DNA of 64,000 bases from Pseudomonas sp. R5-89-07 (lineage in GTDB: Bacteria; Pseudomonadota; Gammaproteobacteria; Pseudomonadales; Pseudomonadaceae). This document shows, in pieces, positions 17,701 to 25,900 of this stretch. The notes below the pieces were generated by a model. The model did not search any database, was not told the DNA's origin, and worked only from the letters and a program-made list of their open reading frames with translations. Position 1 is the first letter of the stretch; each line of letters opens with the position of its first letter. The DNA is taken from NCBI RefSeq assembly GCF_003851685.1, contig NZ_CP027727.1, positions 5,270,001-5,334,000 of the forward strand, given 5' to 3'. The translations under genes and the position numbers were made by a program.

Positions 17701-17718
17701 GTTATAAGATTACATAAC
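17701..17718. promoter_or_regulatory. Candidate Zur-type operator
   Basis: GTTATAAGATTACATAAC is an AT-rich inverted repeat (GTTAT and ATAAC around eight bases), 26 bases before the ATG of the His-rich protein gene. Zur sites in gammaproteobacteria contain GTTATA and TATAAC halves, but with a shorter spacer, so the match is only partial. The zinc-related content of the operon is the stronger argument. Confidence 0.4.
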
Positions 17719-17744
17719 AAAACTTTCATCTCTGGAGTCCCGCC

Positions 17745-18350
17745 ATGCGCCGTCTGCTGCTCGCTTTGCCGTTTGCCCTGCTGCCACTGGCTGTCGCTCA
17801 TGCCCATGAAGACCACGAGCATGAGCACGGCAGCCTCGGCGCTCACGAACACGGCGTCGGCCGCCTGAATGCGGTGCTGGACGGCCAGTCCCTGGAGCTT
17901 GAGCTGGACAGCCCGGCCATGAACCTGGTGGGTTTCGAACACGCGCCAACCAGTGCCGCCGACAAGGCCAAGGTCGCCGCAGCGCGCAAACAGCTGGAAG
18001 ATCCGCTGGCGCTGTTCAGCCTGCCCAAGGCCGCCGGTTGCGTTATCAGCTCCCAGGAACTCAACAGCCCGCTGTTCGGCGACAAGCCGCAAGCCGATCA
18101 TGATGACGACGACGATGACCACGCCACCGACGGCAAAGGCGCCGCCGCCCACGAGCATCATCACGACCACAGCGAAATCCACGCCCACTACGAACTCACC
18201 TGCGCCACCCCCACGGCGCTGAGCAACCTGGACCTGACCCAAGTGTTCAAGACCTTCCCCGCCACCCAGAAAATTCAGGTACAACTGATCGGCCCGAGCG
18301 GCCAGCAAGGTATTGACGCGACGGCCACTGCAGCCACCCTGAAGTTCTGA
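17745..18350 (+). CDS. ZrgA-like His-rich periplasmic protein (DUF2796)
   Basis: This 201-residue secreted protein belongs to DUF2796, which includes the Vibrio zinc-uptake protein ZrgA. It has a signal peptide (MRRLLLALPFALLPLAVAHA) followed at once by a histidine cluster HEDHEHEHGSLGAHEHGVG. A second His/Asp-rich loop spans about residues 118-146 (six consecutive Asp residues, then HEHHHDHSEIHAHYE). These probably bind zinc in the periplasm. It is the first of four rightward genes with an ABC ATPase, permease and DUF3299 protein, matching P. aeruginosa PA4063-PA4066, which is known to respond to zinc limitation. Confidence 0.88.
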   Translation: MRRLLLALPFALLPLAVAHAHEDHEHEHGSLGAHEHGVGRLNAVLDGQSLELELDSPAMNLVGFEHAPTSAADKAKVAAARKQLEDPLALFSLPKAAGCVISSQELNSPLFGDKPQADHDDDDDDHATDGKGAAAHEHHHDHSEIHAHYELTCATPTALSNLDLTQVFKTFPATQKIQVQLIGPSGQQGIDATATAATLKF

Positions 18351-18356
18351 GTTCAC

Positions 18357-19067
18357 ATGACCCAAGCATTGATCCAACTGTCCGACCTGAGCTTCAACTG
18401 GCCCGGTCACCCGCAGTTGCTGGACATCCCCGCGTTCCGCCTGGAGCCGGGGGAAACCCTGTTCCTCAAGGGCCCCAGCGGCAGTGGCAAAACCACCCTG
18501 CTCGGCTTGCTCGGCGGCGTGCAGACACCCAGCCGGGGCAGTATTCGTCTGCTCGGCCAGGAGCTGACCGAATTGTCGGCCGGCGCCCGTGACCGTTTTC
18601 GTGTGGACCACACCGGCTACATCTTCCAGCAGTTCAACCTGCTGCCGTTCTTGTCGGTGCGCGAGAACGTCGAGTTGCCGTGTCACTTCTCCAAACTGCG
18701 GGCGCAGCGCGCGATTCAGCGCCACGGCAGCGTCGACCAGGCCGCGGCCACCTTGCTTGCTCATCTGGGCCTGAAAGACCCGAGCCTGCTTGAACGCCGC
18801 GCCGACTCGCTGTCCATCGGCCAACAACAACGGGTGGCCGCCGCCCGTGCGTTGATCGGCCAACCGGAACTGGTGATCGCCGACGAGCCCACCTCCGCCC
18901 TCGACTACGACGCGCGCGAGGCATTCATTCAGCTGCTGTTCGCCGAATGCCGCGAAGCCGGGGCCAGCCTGTTGTTTGTCAGCCACGACCAAAGCCTGGC
19001 GCCGCTGTTCGACCGCAACCTGTCGCTGGCCGAACTCAATCGCGCCGCCACGCTCGCAGAGGTTTGA
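18357..19067 (+). CDS. ABC transporter ATP-binding protein (LolD/MacB type)
   Basis: This 236-residue cytoplasmic ATPase drives the adjoining FtsX-type permease. Walker A is GPSGSGKTTLLGLLGG, the signature motif reads LSIGQQQRVAAARAL, Walker B is LVIADEPTSALD, and the switch histidine follows in LLFVSHDQS. This subclass works on the periplasmic side (mechanotransmission) rather than by classical import. It starts six bases after the zrgA-like gene. A zinc-related role is inferred from the neighbours. Confidence 0.93.
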   Translation: MTQALIQLSDLSFNWPGHPQLLDIPAFRLEPGETLFLKGPSGSGKTTLLGLLGGVQTPSRGSIRLLGQELTELSAGARDRFRVDHTGYIFQQFNLLPFLSVRENVELPCHFSKLRAQRAIQRHGSVDQAAATLLAHLGLKDPSLLERRADSLSIGQQQRVAAARALIGQPELVIADEPTSALDYDAREAFIQLLFAECREAGASLLFVSHDQSLAPLFDRNLSLAELNRAATLAEV

Positions 19068-19068
19068 G

Positions 19069-20334
19069 ATGTATCTGTTTCGTCTAGCCATGGCCAGCCT
19101 GGCTAACCGCCGCTTTACCGCGATCCTCACCGCTTTCGCCATCGCGCTTTCCGTCTGCTTGTTGCTGGCGGTGGAGCGCGTGCGCGTGGAAGCGCGCAAC
19201 AGCTTCGCCAGCACCATCAGCGGCACGGACTTGATCGTCGGCGCACGCTCGGGCTCGGTGAACCTGCTGCTGTATTCGGTGTTCCGCATCGGCAACGCCA
19301 CCAACAATATCCGCTGGGACAGCTACGAGCACTTCGCCGCCAGCCCCCAGGTGAAATGGGCGATTCCGATTTCCCTCGGCGATTCCCATCGCGGTTACCG
19401 GGTGATGGGCACCAATGAGTCCTACTTCGAGCATTACCAGTACGGTCGCAAACAGAACCTCGAGCTGGCCAGCGGCCGTGCCTTTGCCACCGACCCGTTC
19501 GAGGTGGTGCTCGGCGCCGAAGTCGCCGACGCCCTGCACTACAAGCTCGGCGACAAACTGGTGCTGGCCCATGGCGTGGCGGTCGTCAGCCTGGTCAAGC
19601 ACGATGACAAGCCCTTCACCGTGGTCGGCATCCTCAAGCGCACCGGCACGCCGGTGGACCGCACGCTGCACATCAGCCTCGGCGGCATGGAGGCGATCCA
19701 CATCGACTGGCACAACGGCGTACCGGCCCAGGGCAAGGGCCGCATCAGCGCCGATCAGGCGCGCAACATGGACCTGACCCCCCAAGCCATCACTGCGTTC
19801 ATGCTCGGTTTGAACAACAAGATTTCCACCTTCGCCCTGCAACGGGAAATCAACGAGTTCCGTGGCGAGCCGATGCTGGCGATTCTGCCCGGCGTGGCGC
19901 TGCAAGAGCTGTGGAGCATGATGGGCACGGCCGAAAAAGCCTTGTTCGTGATCTCGTTGTTCGTGGTGCTGACCGGCTTGATCGGCATGCTCACGGCGAT
20001 CCTTACCAGCCTCAACGAACGCCGCCGCGAAATGGCGATCCTGCGCTCGGTGGGCGCACGGCCGTGGCACATCGCAACACTGCTGATCTTCGAAGCCTTC
20101 GCCCTGGCCCTGGCCGGCGTGGTGGCCGGCTTGGGTTTGCTGTACGTCTGCATTGCAGCATCGCGCGGCTATCTGCAGGCCAACTACGGGCTGGACCTGC
20201 CCATGGCATGGCCGAGTGAATATGAATGGACGTTGCTCGCCGGTATCCTGGCGGCGGCGCTGTTGATGGGCAGCGTGCCCGCGTGGCGTGCCTATCGCCA
20301 GTCGTTGGCCGATGGCCTGTCCATCCGTTTATGA
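19069..20334 (+). CDS. ABC transporter permease, FtsX/MacB family
   Basis: This 421-residue membrane protein starts one base after the ATPase stop. One transmembrane helix lies at about residues 17-36 (FTAILTAFAIALSVCLLLAV), then a large periplasmic domain (about 40-280), then three helices within about 290-410. The cytoplasmic loop NERRREMAILRSVGARPWHI is the hallmark of FtsX-like permeases and contacts the ATPase. A longer reading frame begins inside the ATPase gene but the MYLFRLAMASL start is right for the family. It probably couples ATP hydrolysis to a periplasmic event in zinc acquisition (inference). Confidence 0.93.
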   Translation: MYLFRLAMASLANRRFTAILTAFAIALSVCLLLAVERVRVEARNSFASTISGTDLIVGARSGSVNLLLYSVFRIGNATNNIRWDSYEHFAASPQVKWAIPISLGDSHRGYRVMGTNESYFEHYQYGRKQNLELASGRAFATDPFEVVLGAEVADALHYKLGDKLVLAHGVAVVSLVKHDDKPFTVVGILKRTGTPVDRTLHISLGGMEAIHIDWHNGVPAQGKGRISADQARNMDLTPQAITAFMLGLNNKISTFALQREINEFRGEPMLAILPGVALQELWSMMGTAEKALFVISLFVVLTGLIGMLTAILTSLNERRREMAILRSVGARPWHIATLLIFEAFALALAGVVAGLGLLYVCIAASRGYLQANYGLDLPMAWPSEYEWTLLAGILAAALLMGSVPAWRAYRQSLADGLSIRL

Positions 20335-20345
20335 GGAAGCTGTCG

Positions 20346-20867
20346 ATGCGTCGTGCCCTGTTTGCCCTGCTATTGCTGCTGGCCCTGCCCGCCTGGGCCG
20401 AGGAGCAGCCCAAGGACTTGTCGTGGCAGGAAATGATCCCACCGGATGCGCCACCGGAAGTGCCGAATATGAAACCTTTGCATGACCTGTCGAGCATGGC
20501 CGATGCCTTGTCGGTCGAGGCCGCGCCCGCTGCCAAGCAGGATCTGCCCAACGCGCCGGTGGTGCAGAGTCTCGACGGCCAGCACATTCGCCTGCCCGGC
20601 TACATCGTGCCGCTGGAGGTGAGCGAGGAAGGCCGCACCACCGAGTTCCTGCTGGTGCCGTATTTCGGCGCGTGCATCCATGTGCCACCGCCGCCGTCGA
20701 ACCAGATCGTGCATGTGAAAAGCGAAGTCGGCGTGAAACTCGATGAGCTGTACCAGCCGTACTGGATCGAAGGGGCGATGCAGGTCAAGCCGTCGTCCAG
20801 TGAATTGGCCGACGCCGGCTACCAGATGGATGCCGAGAAAATCTACATGTACGAACTGCAGGAATAA
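20346..20867 (+). CDS. DUF3299 periplasmic protein
   Basis: This 173-residue protein has a signal peptide (MRRALFALLLLLALPAWA) and a DUF3299 core: LPGYIVPLEVSEEGRTTEFLLVPYFGACIHVPPPPSNQIVHV, where the single Cys with flanking His residues could bind a metal. An AGGAAG site favours the start at 20346; an alternative ATG at 20331 overlaps the permease stop. It closes the zinc-linked operon. The same order occurs in P. aeruginosa. Its molecular function is unknown. Confidence 0.87.
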   Translation: MRRALFALLLLLALPAWAEEQPKDLSWQEMIPPDAPPEVPNMKPLHDLSSMADALSVEAAPAAKQDLPNAPVVQSLDGQHIRLPGYIVPLEVSEEGRTTEFLLVPYFGACIHVPPPPSNQIVHVKSEVGVKLDELYQPYWIEGAMQVKPSSSELADAGYQMDAEKIYMYELQE

Positions 20868-20894
20868 CCCCTACCTGCAAACACACCGCAGATC

Positions 20895-20934
20895 AAACTG
20901 TGGGAGGGGACTTGCCCCCTCCCACAGTTTTTGC
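20895..20934 (+). terminator. REP-derived perfect hairpin terminator
   Basis: A 15-bp perfect stem (AAACTGTGGGAGGGG at 20895-20909 with its complement at 20916-20930) and a six-base loop is followed by TTTT. It looks like two type A REP arms collapsed into one hairpin and should terminate the zinc-linked operon. Confidence 0.75.
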
Positions 20935-20952
20935 GCCGTGGTTGGCCTTTCA

Positions 20953-20966
20953 TTGAGCTGAGTCAA
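20953..20966 (+). promoter_or_regulatory. Candidate Anr/FNR box upstream of ompW
   Basis: TTGAGCTGAGTCAA matches the Anr/FNR consensus TTGAT-N4-ATCAA at all eight outer positions, with mismatches only at the two inner ones. Its centre is 70 bases before the ompW start, compatible with class II activation of a start site near 21001. P. aeruginosa oprG is known to be Anr-activated under low oxygen. Confidence 0.6.
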
Positions 20967-21020
20967 AAGATCGAGCGGAACGATCTTTACCATTGGACGT
21001 ACAACTTTTAACGTCCTTTT
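20966..21020 (+). other. Two hairpins in the ompW leader
   Basis: AAAGATCG at 20966-20973 pairs with CGATCTTT at 20981-20988 (8 bp). GGACGT at 20995-21000 pairs with ACGTCC at 21011-21016, followed by TTTT just before the GGAG ribosome site. The second could form a small attenuator or protect the mRNA end; the first overlaps the Anr-like box and may be an operator. Confidence 0.4.
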
Positions 21021-21029
21021 GGAGCTCCC

Positions 21030-21728
21030 ATGAACAAGTCTCTGCTCGGCGCGTCCCTCTTCGCGCTCGCCCTCGTCGCCCCTGTCGCTCACGCCCACCA
21101 GGCGGGTGACATTCTGGTTCGCGCCGGTGCAATCACCGTGAACCCGAAGGCCGACAGCAGCAGCGTCAAGGTTGACCAAGGCCCATTGGCCGGCACCAAC
21201 CTGGGCGGCAAGGCGACCATGAGCAGCGACACCCAACTGGGCTTGAACTTCGCCTACATGATCACCGACCACGTCGGTATCGAACTGCTGGCCGCCACGC
21301 CGTTCGAGCACGACGTGAAGATCAAGAACACCGCCCTCGGCGCCGCCAACGGCAAGCTCGGCACACTCAAACACTTGCCGCCGACCTTGAGCGTCGTCTA
21401 CTACCCGCTGGACCACAAGTCGGCGTTCCAACCGTATGTGGGCGCCGGTATCAACTACACCTGGATCTACGACGAACACGTCGGCAGCCGCGCCGAACAA
21501 GCCGGTTTCAGCAACTTCAAGGCTGAAAACTCCTGGGGCTGGGCTGCACAGATCGGTGCCGACTACATGATCAACGACAAATGGATGATCAACGCCCAGG
21601 CGCGCTATATCGACATCAGCACCAAGGCCACCGTGGACAACAACGCACTGGGCCAGGGCACCCGGGCCAAGGTCAATGTGGATGTCGACCCGATGGTCTA
21701 CATGGTGGGCATCGGTTACAAATTCTAA
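21030..21728 (+). CDS. oprG: OmpW/OprG family outer membrane protein
   Basis: This 232-residue protein is an eight-stranded outer-membrane barrel of the OmpW family, thought to pass small hydrophobic molecules and amino acids sideways into the membrane. A signal peptide of about 22 residues ends at VAHA, the mature protein starts HQAGDILVRAGAITVNP, and the chain ends in Phe (GIGYKF) as barrel proteins do. The DKWMINAQARYIDISTKA segment is typical. It follows the zinc-linked operon and precedes the RmlD-like gene, as oprG does in P. aeruginosa. An Anr-like box upstream suggests oxygen control. Confidence 0.93.
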   Translation: MNKSLLGASLFALALVAPVAHAHQAGDILVRAGAITVNPKADSSSVKVDQGPLAGTNLGGKATMSSDTQLGLNFAYMITDHVGIELLAATPFEHDVKIKNTALGAANGKLGTLKHLPPTLSVVYYPLDHKSAFQPYVGAGINYTWIYDEHVGSRAEQAGFSNFKAENSWGWAAQIGADYMINDKWMINAQARYIDISTKATVDNNALGQGTRAKVNVDVDPMVYMVGIGYKF

Positions 21729-21743
21729 GCAACACGCATAACC

Positions 21744-21840
21744 AAAATGTGGGAGGGGGCTTGCCCCCGATGGCGGTGGGTCAGTCCATGAAATCTTTTG
21801 ACTGACACTCCGCTATCGGGGGCAAGCCCCCCCCACATTG
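21744..21840. repeat. REP doublet, type A
   Basis: Arms at 21744-21771 and 21815-21840 carry the core ATGTGGGAGGGGGCTTGC and its inverted copy; the right arm has one altered base in the run of Cs. It lies between the convergent ompW and RmlD-like genes. Confidence 0.88.
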
Positions 21841-21854
21841 GGTTTTGTGTTGTA

Positions 21855-22739
21855 TCAGGTGTGGCGGTAGAAGCGGTCGAGCAGCGCCGGCAAGCCCGCC
21901 CGCCACGCCCGTGGCTTGATGCCAAAGGTATGCAGGATTTTCTTGCAGGCCAGCACCGCGTGCTGCGGTTCCTGCGCCGCATCCGGCCGGGCCGCGTGGG
22001 CCTGGGCGGTTGGCGACTCGATGGCCAGCGGGTGGAAGTTGCGCGCTTCGGTGAGGATCGCCTGGCCCAGCGCCAGGGGCGTGGTCGCCTCGTGACCGGC
22101 GTAATGGTAGGTGCCCCACAGCGGCGCCGCGCAATCGAGTTGCTTGAGCACGGAGATGATCACCCGCGCGGCATCGTCCACCGGTGTCGGGTTACCACGC
22201 CGGTCGTCCGCCATCAGTAATTCATCCGGCTTTTCGGCCCGGGCCAGGAAGCGCCCGAGGGTGCCGTCGACGCTGTCGTCCAGCAACCAGCCAAACCGTA
22301 GCAGTACATGTTGCGGGCAGGTGGCGCGTACGCTCTGCTCGATACGCCACAACGCCTGGCCGCGCAGGCCCAGGGGCACCGGCTCGTCTTTTTCGCTGTA
22401 GGCGGTGGCGCGTGAACCGTCGAACACGCGGTAGCTGGACGGCTGCACCAGGGTAATACTGTGGTGCTGGCACAGTTCAGCCAGGCGTTCGATGGCGAAC
22501 TCCTGGGACGCCAGGCGGGTTTCGCTGACCGCCTCGGCCTGGAACCAGTCGAAATAGTAGGCGAGGTTGATCAACGCATCGGGACGGGTGTCGTCGAGCA
22601 ATTGGGTGAGGCTCGCGGCATCCCAGCCGTCTTGGGGCGGTTTGGGGGCGAGGAAACCAATGTCTTCCTCTGCACCGAGGCGAATCAGCGCCTGCCCGAG
22701 GGCATTCCCGCCGCCCAGTAACATAAGGCGCATTCGCAT
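21855..22739 (-). CDS. RmlD-like NAD(P)-binding sugar-nucleotide reductase family protein
   Basis: This 294-residue protein begins MRMRLMLLGGGNALGQALIRLG, a Rossmann nucleotide-binding loop of the GGGNALG type. The middle part resembles dTDP-4-dehydrorhamnose reductases (RmlD), with SSYRVFDGSRATAYSEKDEPVPLGLRG where the usual catalytic tyrosine would lie (ATAYSEKDE), and GTYHYAGHEATTPL. No other sugar-nucleotide genes are nearby, so the substrate is uncertain. The chosen start at 22739 removes 36 non-conserved residues. Gene order after ompW matches P. aeruginosa. Confidence 0.82.
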   Translation of the reverse strand: MRMRLMLLGGGNALGQALIRLGAEEDIGFLAPKPPQDGWDAASLTQLLDDTRPDALINLAYYFDWFQAEAVSETRLASQEFAIERLAELCQHHSITLVQPSSYRVFDGSRATAYSEKDEPVPLGLRGQALWRIEQSVRATCPQHVLLRFGWLLDDSVDGTLGRFLARAEKPDELLMADDRRGNPTPVDDAARVIISVLKQLDCAAPLWGTYHYAGHEATTPLALGQAILTEARNFHPLAIESPTAQAHAARPDAAQEPQHAVLACKKILHTFGIKPRAWRAGLPALLDRFYRHT

Positions 22740-22905
22740 AGATTGAGCAGGCCCGGTCTGTTTGGAACGATGGTTGTGTCGGCAGGCGCATGAGCGCTGC
22801 CGTAGGTTTATTCCAGAATCGTTGCATTTTGCGGGTTTGTAGCGCAACCGTCACGGACAAAGTACGTGCGTGCAACTTGTGGCAGCAGGAGGCATCAATC
22901 ACTAC

Positions 22906-25900
22906 ATGAACCTTCCCCAATCAACAGACCATGCATTGGATGGCTTCCACCCCGCCGTCAGTACCTGGTTTCGCAGCACCTTCCCCTCGGTGACCGCCGC
23001 ACAGGCCCAGGCCTGGCCGCTGATCCGTCAGCGCCGTTCGACGCTGATCGCAGCGCCCACCGGCTCGGGCAAGACCCTGACCGCCTTTCTCGCGGTGCTC
23101 GACGACCTGGTCCACCAGGGCCTGGCCAATGGCGGCCAACTGCCCGATGAAACCCTGGTGGTTTACGTATCGCCGCTCAAGGCGCTCTCGAACGACATCC
23201 AGATCAACCTGCAAAATCCGCTGACGGGCATTACCGAGCATCTGCACAAACGTGGCCTGCCGCCCCTGGTGATCCGCACGGCGGTGCGCACCGGCGACAC
23301 CCCGCAAAAAGACCGCGCGCAGATGCGTAAGCGTGCGCCGCATATCCTGGTCACCACCCCGGAATCGCTGTATGTGTTGCTCGGCTCGGATTCCGGCAGA
23401 CAGATGCTCGCCAACACGCGCACGGTGATTGTCGATGAAATTCACGCAATTGCCGCTGGCAAGCGCGGCAGCCACTTGGCGTTAAGCCTGGAGCGCCTGC
23501 AAGCGTTGTGCGCCGAGCCGTTGACGCGCATCGGCCTGTCGGCCACGCAAAAGCCCATCGAAGCGGTGTCGCGGTTTCTGGTGGGCACTGCACGCGAGTG
23601 CGCCATCGTCGACATTGGCCACGCTCGCCCACGCGACCTCGATATCGAAGTGCCACCGGTGCCGCTCTCGGCGGTGATGGCCAATGACGTGTGGGAACTG
23701 GTCTACGACCGCCTCGCCGAACTGGCCCGTGAGCACCGCACCACGCTGATATTCGTCAACACTCGGCGCCTGGCCGAACGCTTGGCGCGGCACCTGAGCG
23801 AGCGCCTGGGCAAAACTGCCGTGGCCGCCCACCACGGCAGCCTGGCCAAGGAAATGCGCCTGGATGCCGAGCAACGCCTCAAGGCCGGTGAGCTGCAGGT
23901 GCTGATCGCCACCGCGTCCCTGGAGCTGGGGATTGATATCGGCGATGTGGACCTGGTCTGCCAGATCGGCTCGCCCGGTTCGATCAATGGTTTCCTGCAA
24001 CGGGTCGGCCGCTCCGGCCACCAGGTCGGCGGCACGCCCAAGGGCCGCCTGTTCGCCACCACCCGCGACGACCTGATCGAATGCGCCGCACTCCTCGACT
24101 GCGTGCGCCGTGGCGAGCTCGACACCTTGCACATCCCGGTGGCGCCGCTGGACGTGCTGGCCCAGCAGATCATCGCCGAGGTCAGTGCGTGCGAATGGTC
24201 GGAAGCGGCCCTGCTCGCACTTATCCGCCGCGCCGCGCCGTATGCCGAGTTGGACGAGCGCCATTACCAGGCACTGTTGCGCATGCTTGCCGAGGGTTAT
24301 AACGGGCGTCAGGGCATCCGCAGCGCTTATTTGCACCGTGACGCCGTGACTCACACCCTGCGCGGCCGCCGTGGCGCGCGGCTCACTGCAGTGACCAGCG
24401 GCGGTACCATCCCCGACAACGCCGACTACAGCGTGCTGCTGGAGCCCCAGAGCCTGAACATCGGCAGCGTCAACGAAGACTTCGCGGTGGAAAGCATCGC
24501 CGGGGACATCTTCCAGCTCGGCAATACGTCCTACCGCATTCTGCGGGTAGAAGCCGGCAAGGTGCGGGTGGAGGACGCCCACGGCCAGCCACCGACCATT
24601 CCGTTCTGGCTGGGGGAAGCGCCGGGGCGCAGCCACGAGTTATCGGCGGCCGTGGCCCGCTTGCAGGGGCAGTTGGATCAGTTGCTCAGCGCCAGCCCCG
24701 GCGACCTGCTGCCGGCGCAGGCCTGGCTCACCGGCACGCTCGGCCTGAACCGCGCCAGCGCCGAGCAACTGCTCGATTACCTGGCCCGCGCACGCCTGGC
24801 CCTGAGCGCCTTGCCGTCCCAGGACACCTTGATCATGGAGCGATTTTTCGACGAGTCCGGCGGCACTCAGTTGATCATTCACACGCCCTTTGGCAGCCGC
24901 ATCAACCGCGCCTGGGGCCTGGCCCTGCGCAAGCGCTTTTGCCGCACCTTCAACTTCGAGCTGCAAGCGGCGGCCAGCGAAAATGCGATTGTGCTGTCGT
25001 TGTCCACCAGCCACAGCTTCGCGCTGGATGAGGTGTGGCGTTATCTCAACAGCCACAGCGCCGAACACCTGTTGATCCAGGCCGTGCTGGATGCGCCGCT
25101 GTTCGGCGTGCGCTGGCGCTGGAACGCCGGGGTGGCGCTGGCCTTGCCGCGTTATACCGGCGGGCGCAAGGTGGCGCCGCAGATCCAGCGCATGAAAAGC
25201 GAAGACCTGATCGCCAGCGTGTTTCCCGACCAGATCGCTTGCCTTGAAAACCTCGCCGGCGAGCGCGAAGTGCCCGACCATCCCCTGGTGGAACAAACCC
25301 TCGACGACTGCCTGCACGAAGCCATGGACAGCGAGGGCTGGCTCGCGCTGCTGCGGCGCATGGAAGCGGGCGAGGTGCGCATGGTCAGCCGCGACCTGCC
25401 CGCGCCCTCGCCGATGGCGGCTGAAATTCTCAGTGCGCGGCCCTACACCTTTCTCGATGACGCGCCGCTGGAAGAGCGCCGCACCCAGGCCGTGCTCAAC
25501 CGTCGCTGGAGCGACCCGCAAAGTACCGACGACCTCGGCGCACTGGATGCCGAGGCAATCGCCGGCGTGCGCGAGGAGGCCTGGCCGGCGCCCCAGGGGC
25601 CGGATGAAATGCACGAAGCGCTGATGAGCCTGGCCTGCATTGCAGAGCCGGAACTCACGCCTCAATGGGCCGAGTGGTTGCAAGCGTTGACCCAGGCCGG
25701 GCGCGCTTACCTGCTGCCAAACAGCCTGTGGGTGGCCGTGGAACGCTTGAGCTGCCTGCAGGCGATTTACCCCCACACCCTGCCGCTGCTGCCGGGCTTC
25801 GATGAGCCGTGGGCATTCGACGAGGCCCTGGTGGAAGTGCTGCGCGCGCGCCTGGGCGGGTTCGGCCCGCTGACACTGCGCGAGATCGCCGCGCCCCTGG

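Noticed and set aside
17682..19307. 541-codon leftward frame across the zinc operon
   Set aside because: It runs antisense through three identified genes and its Gly/Val/Gln-rich text is a typical shadow.
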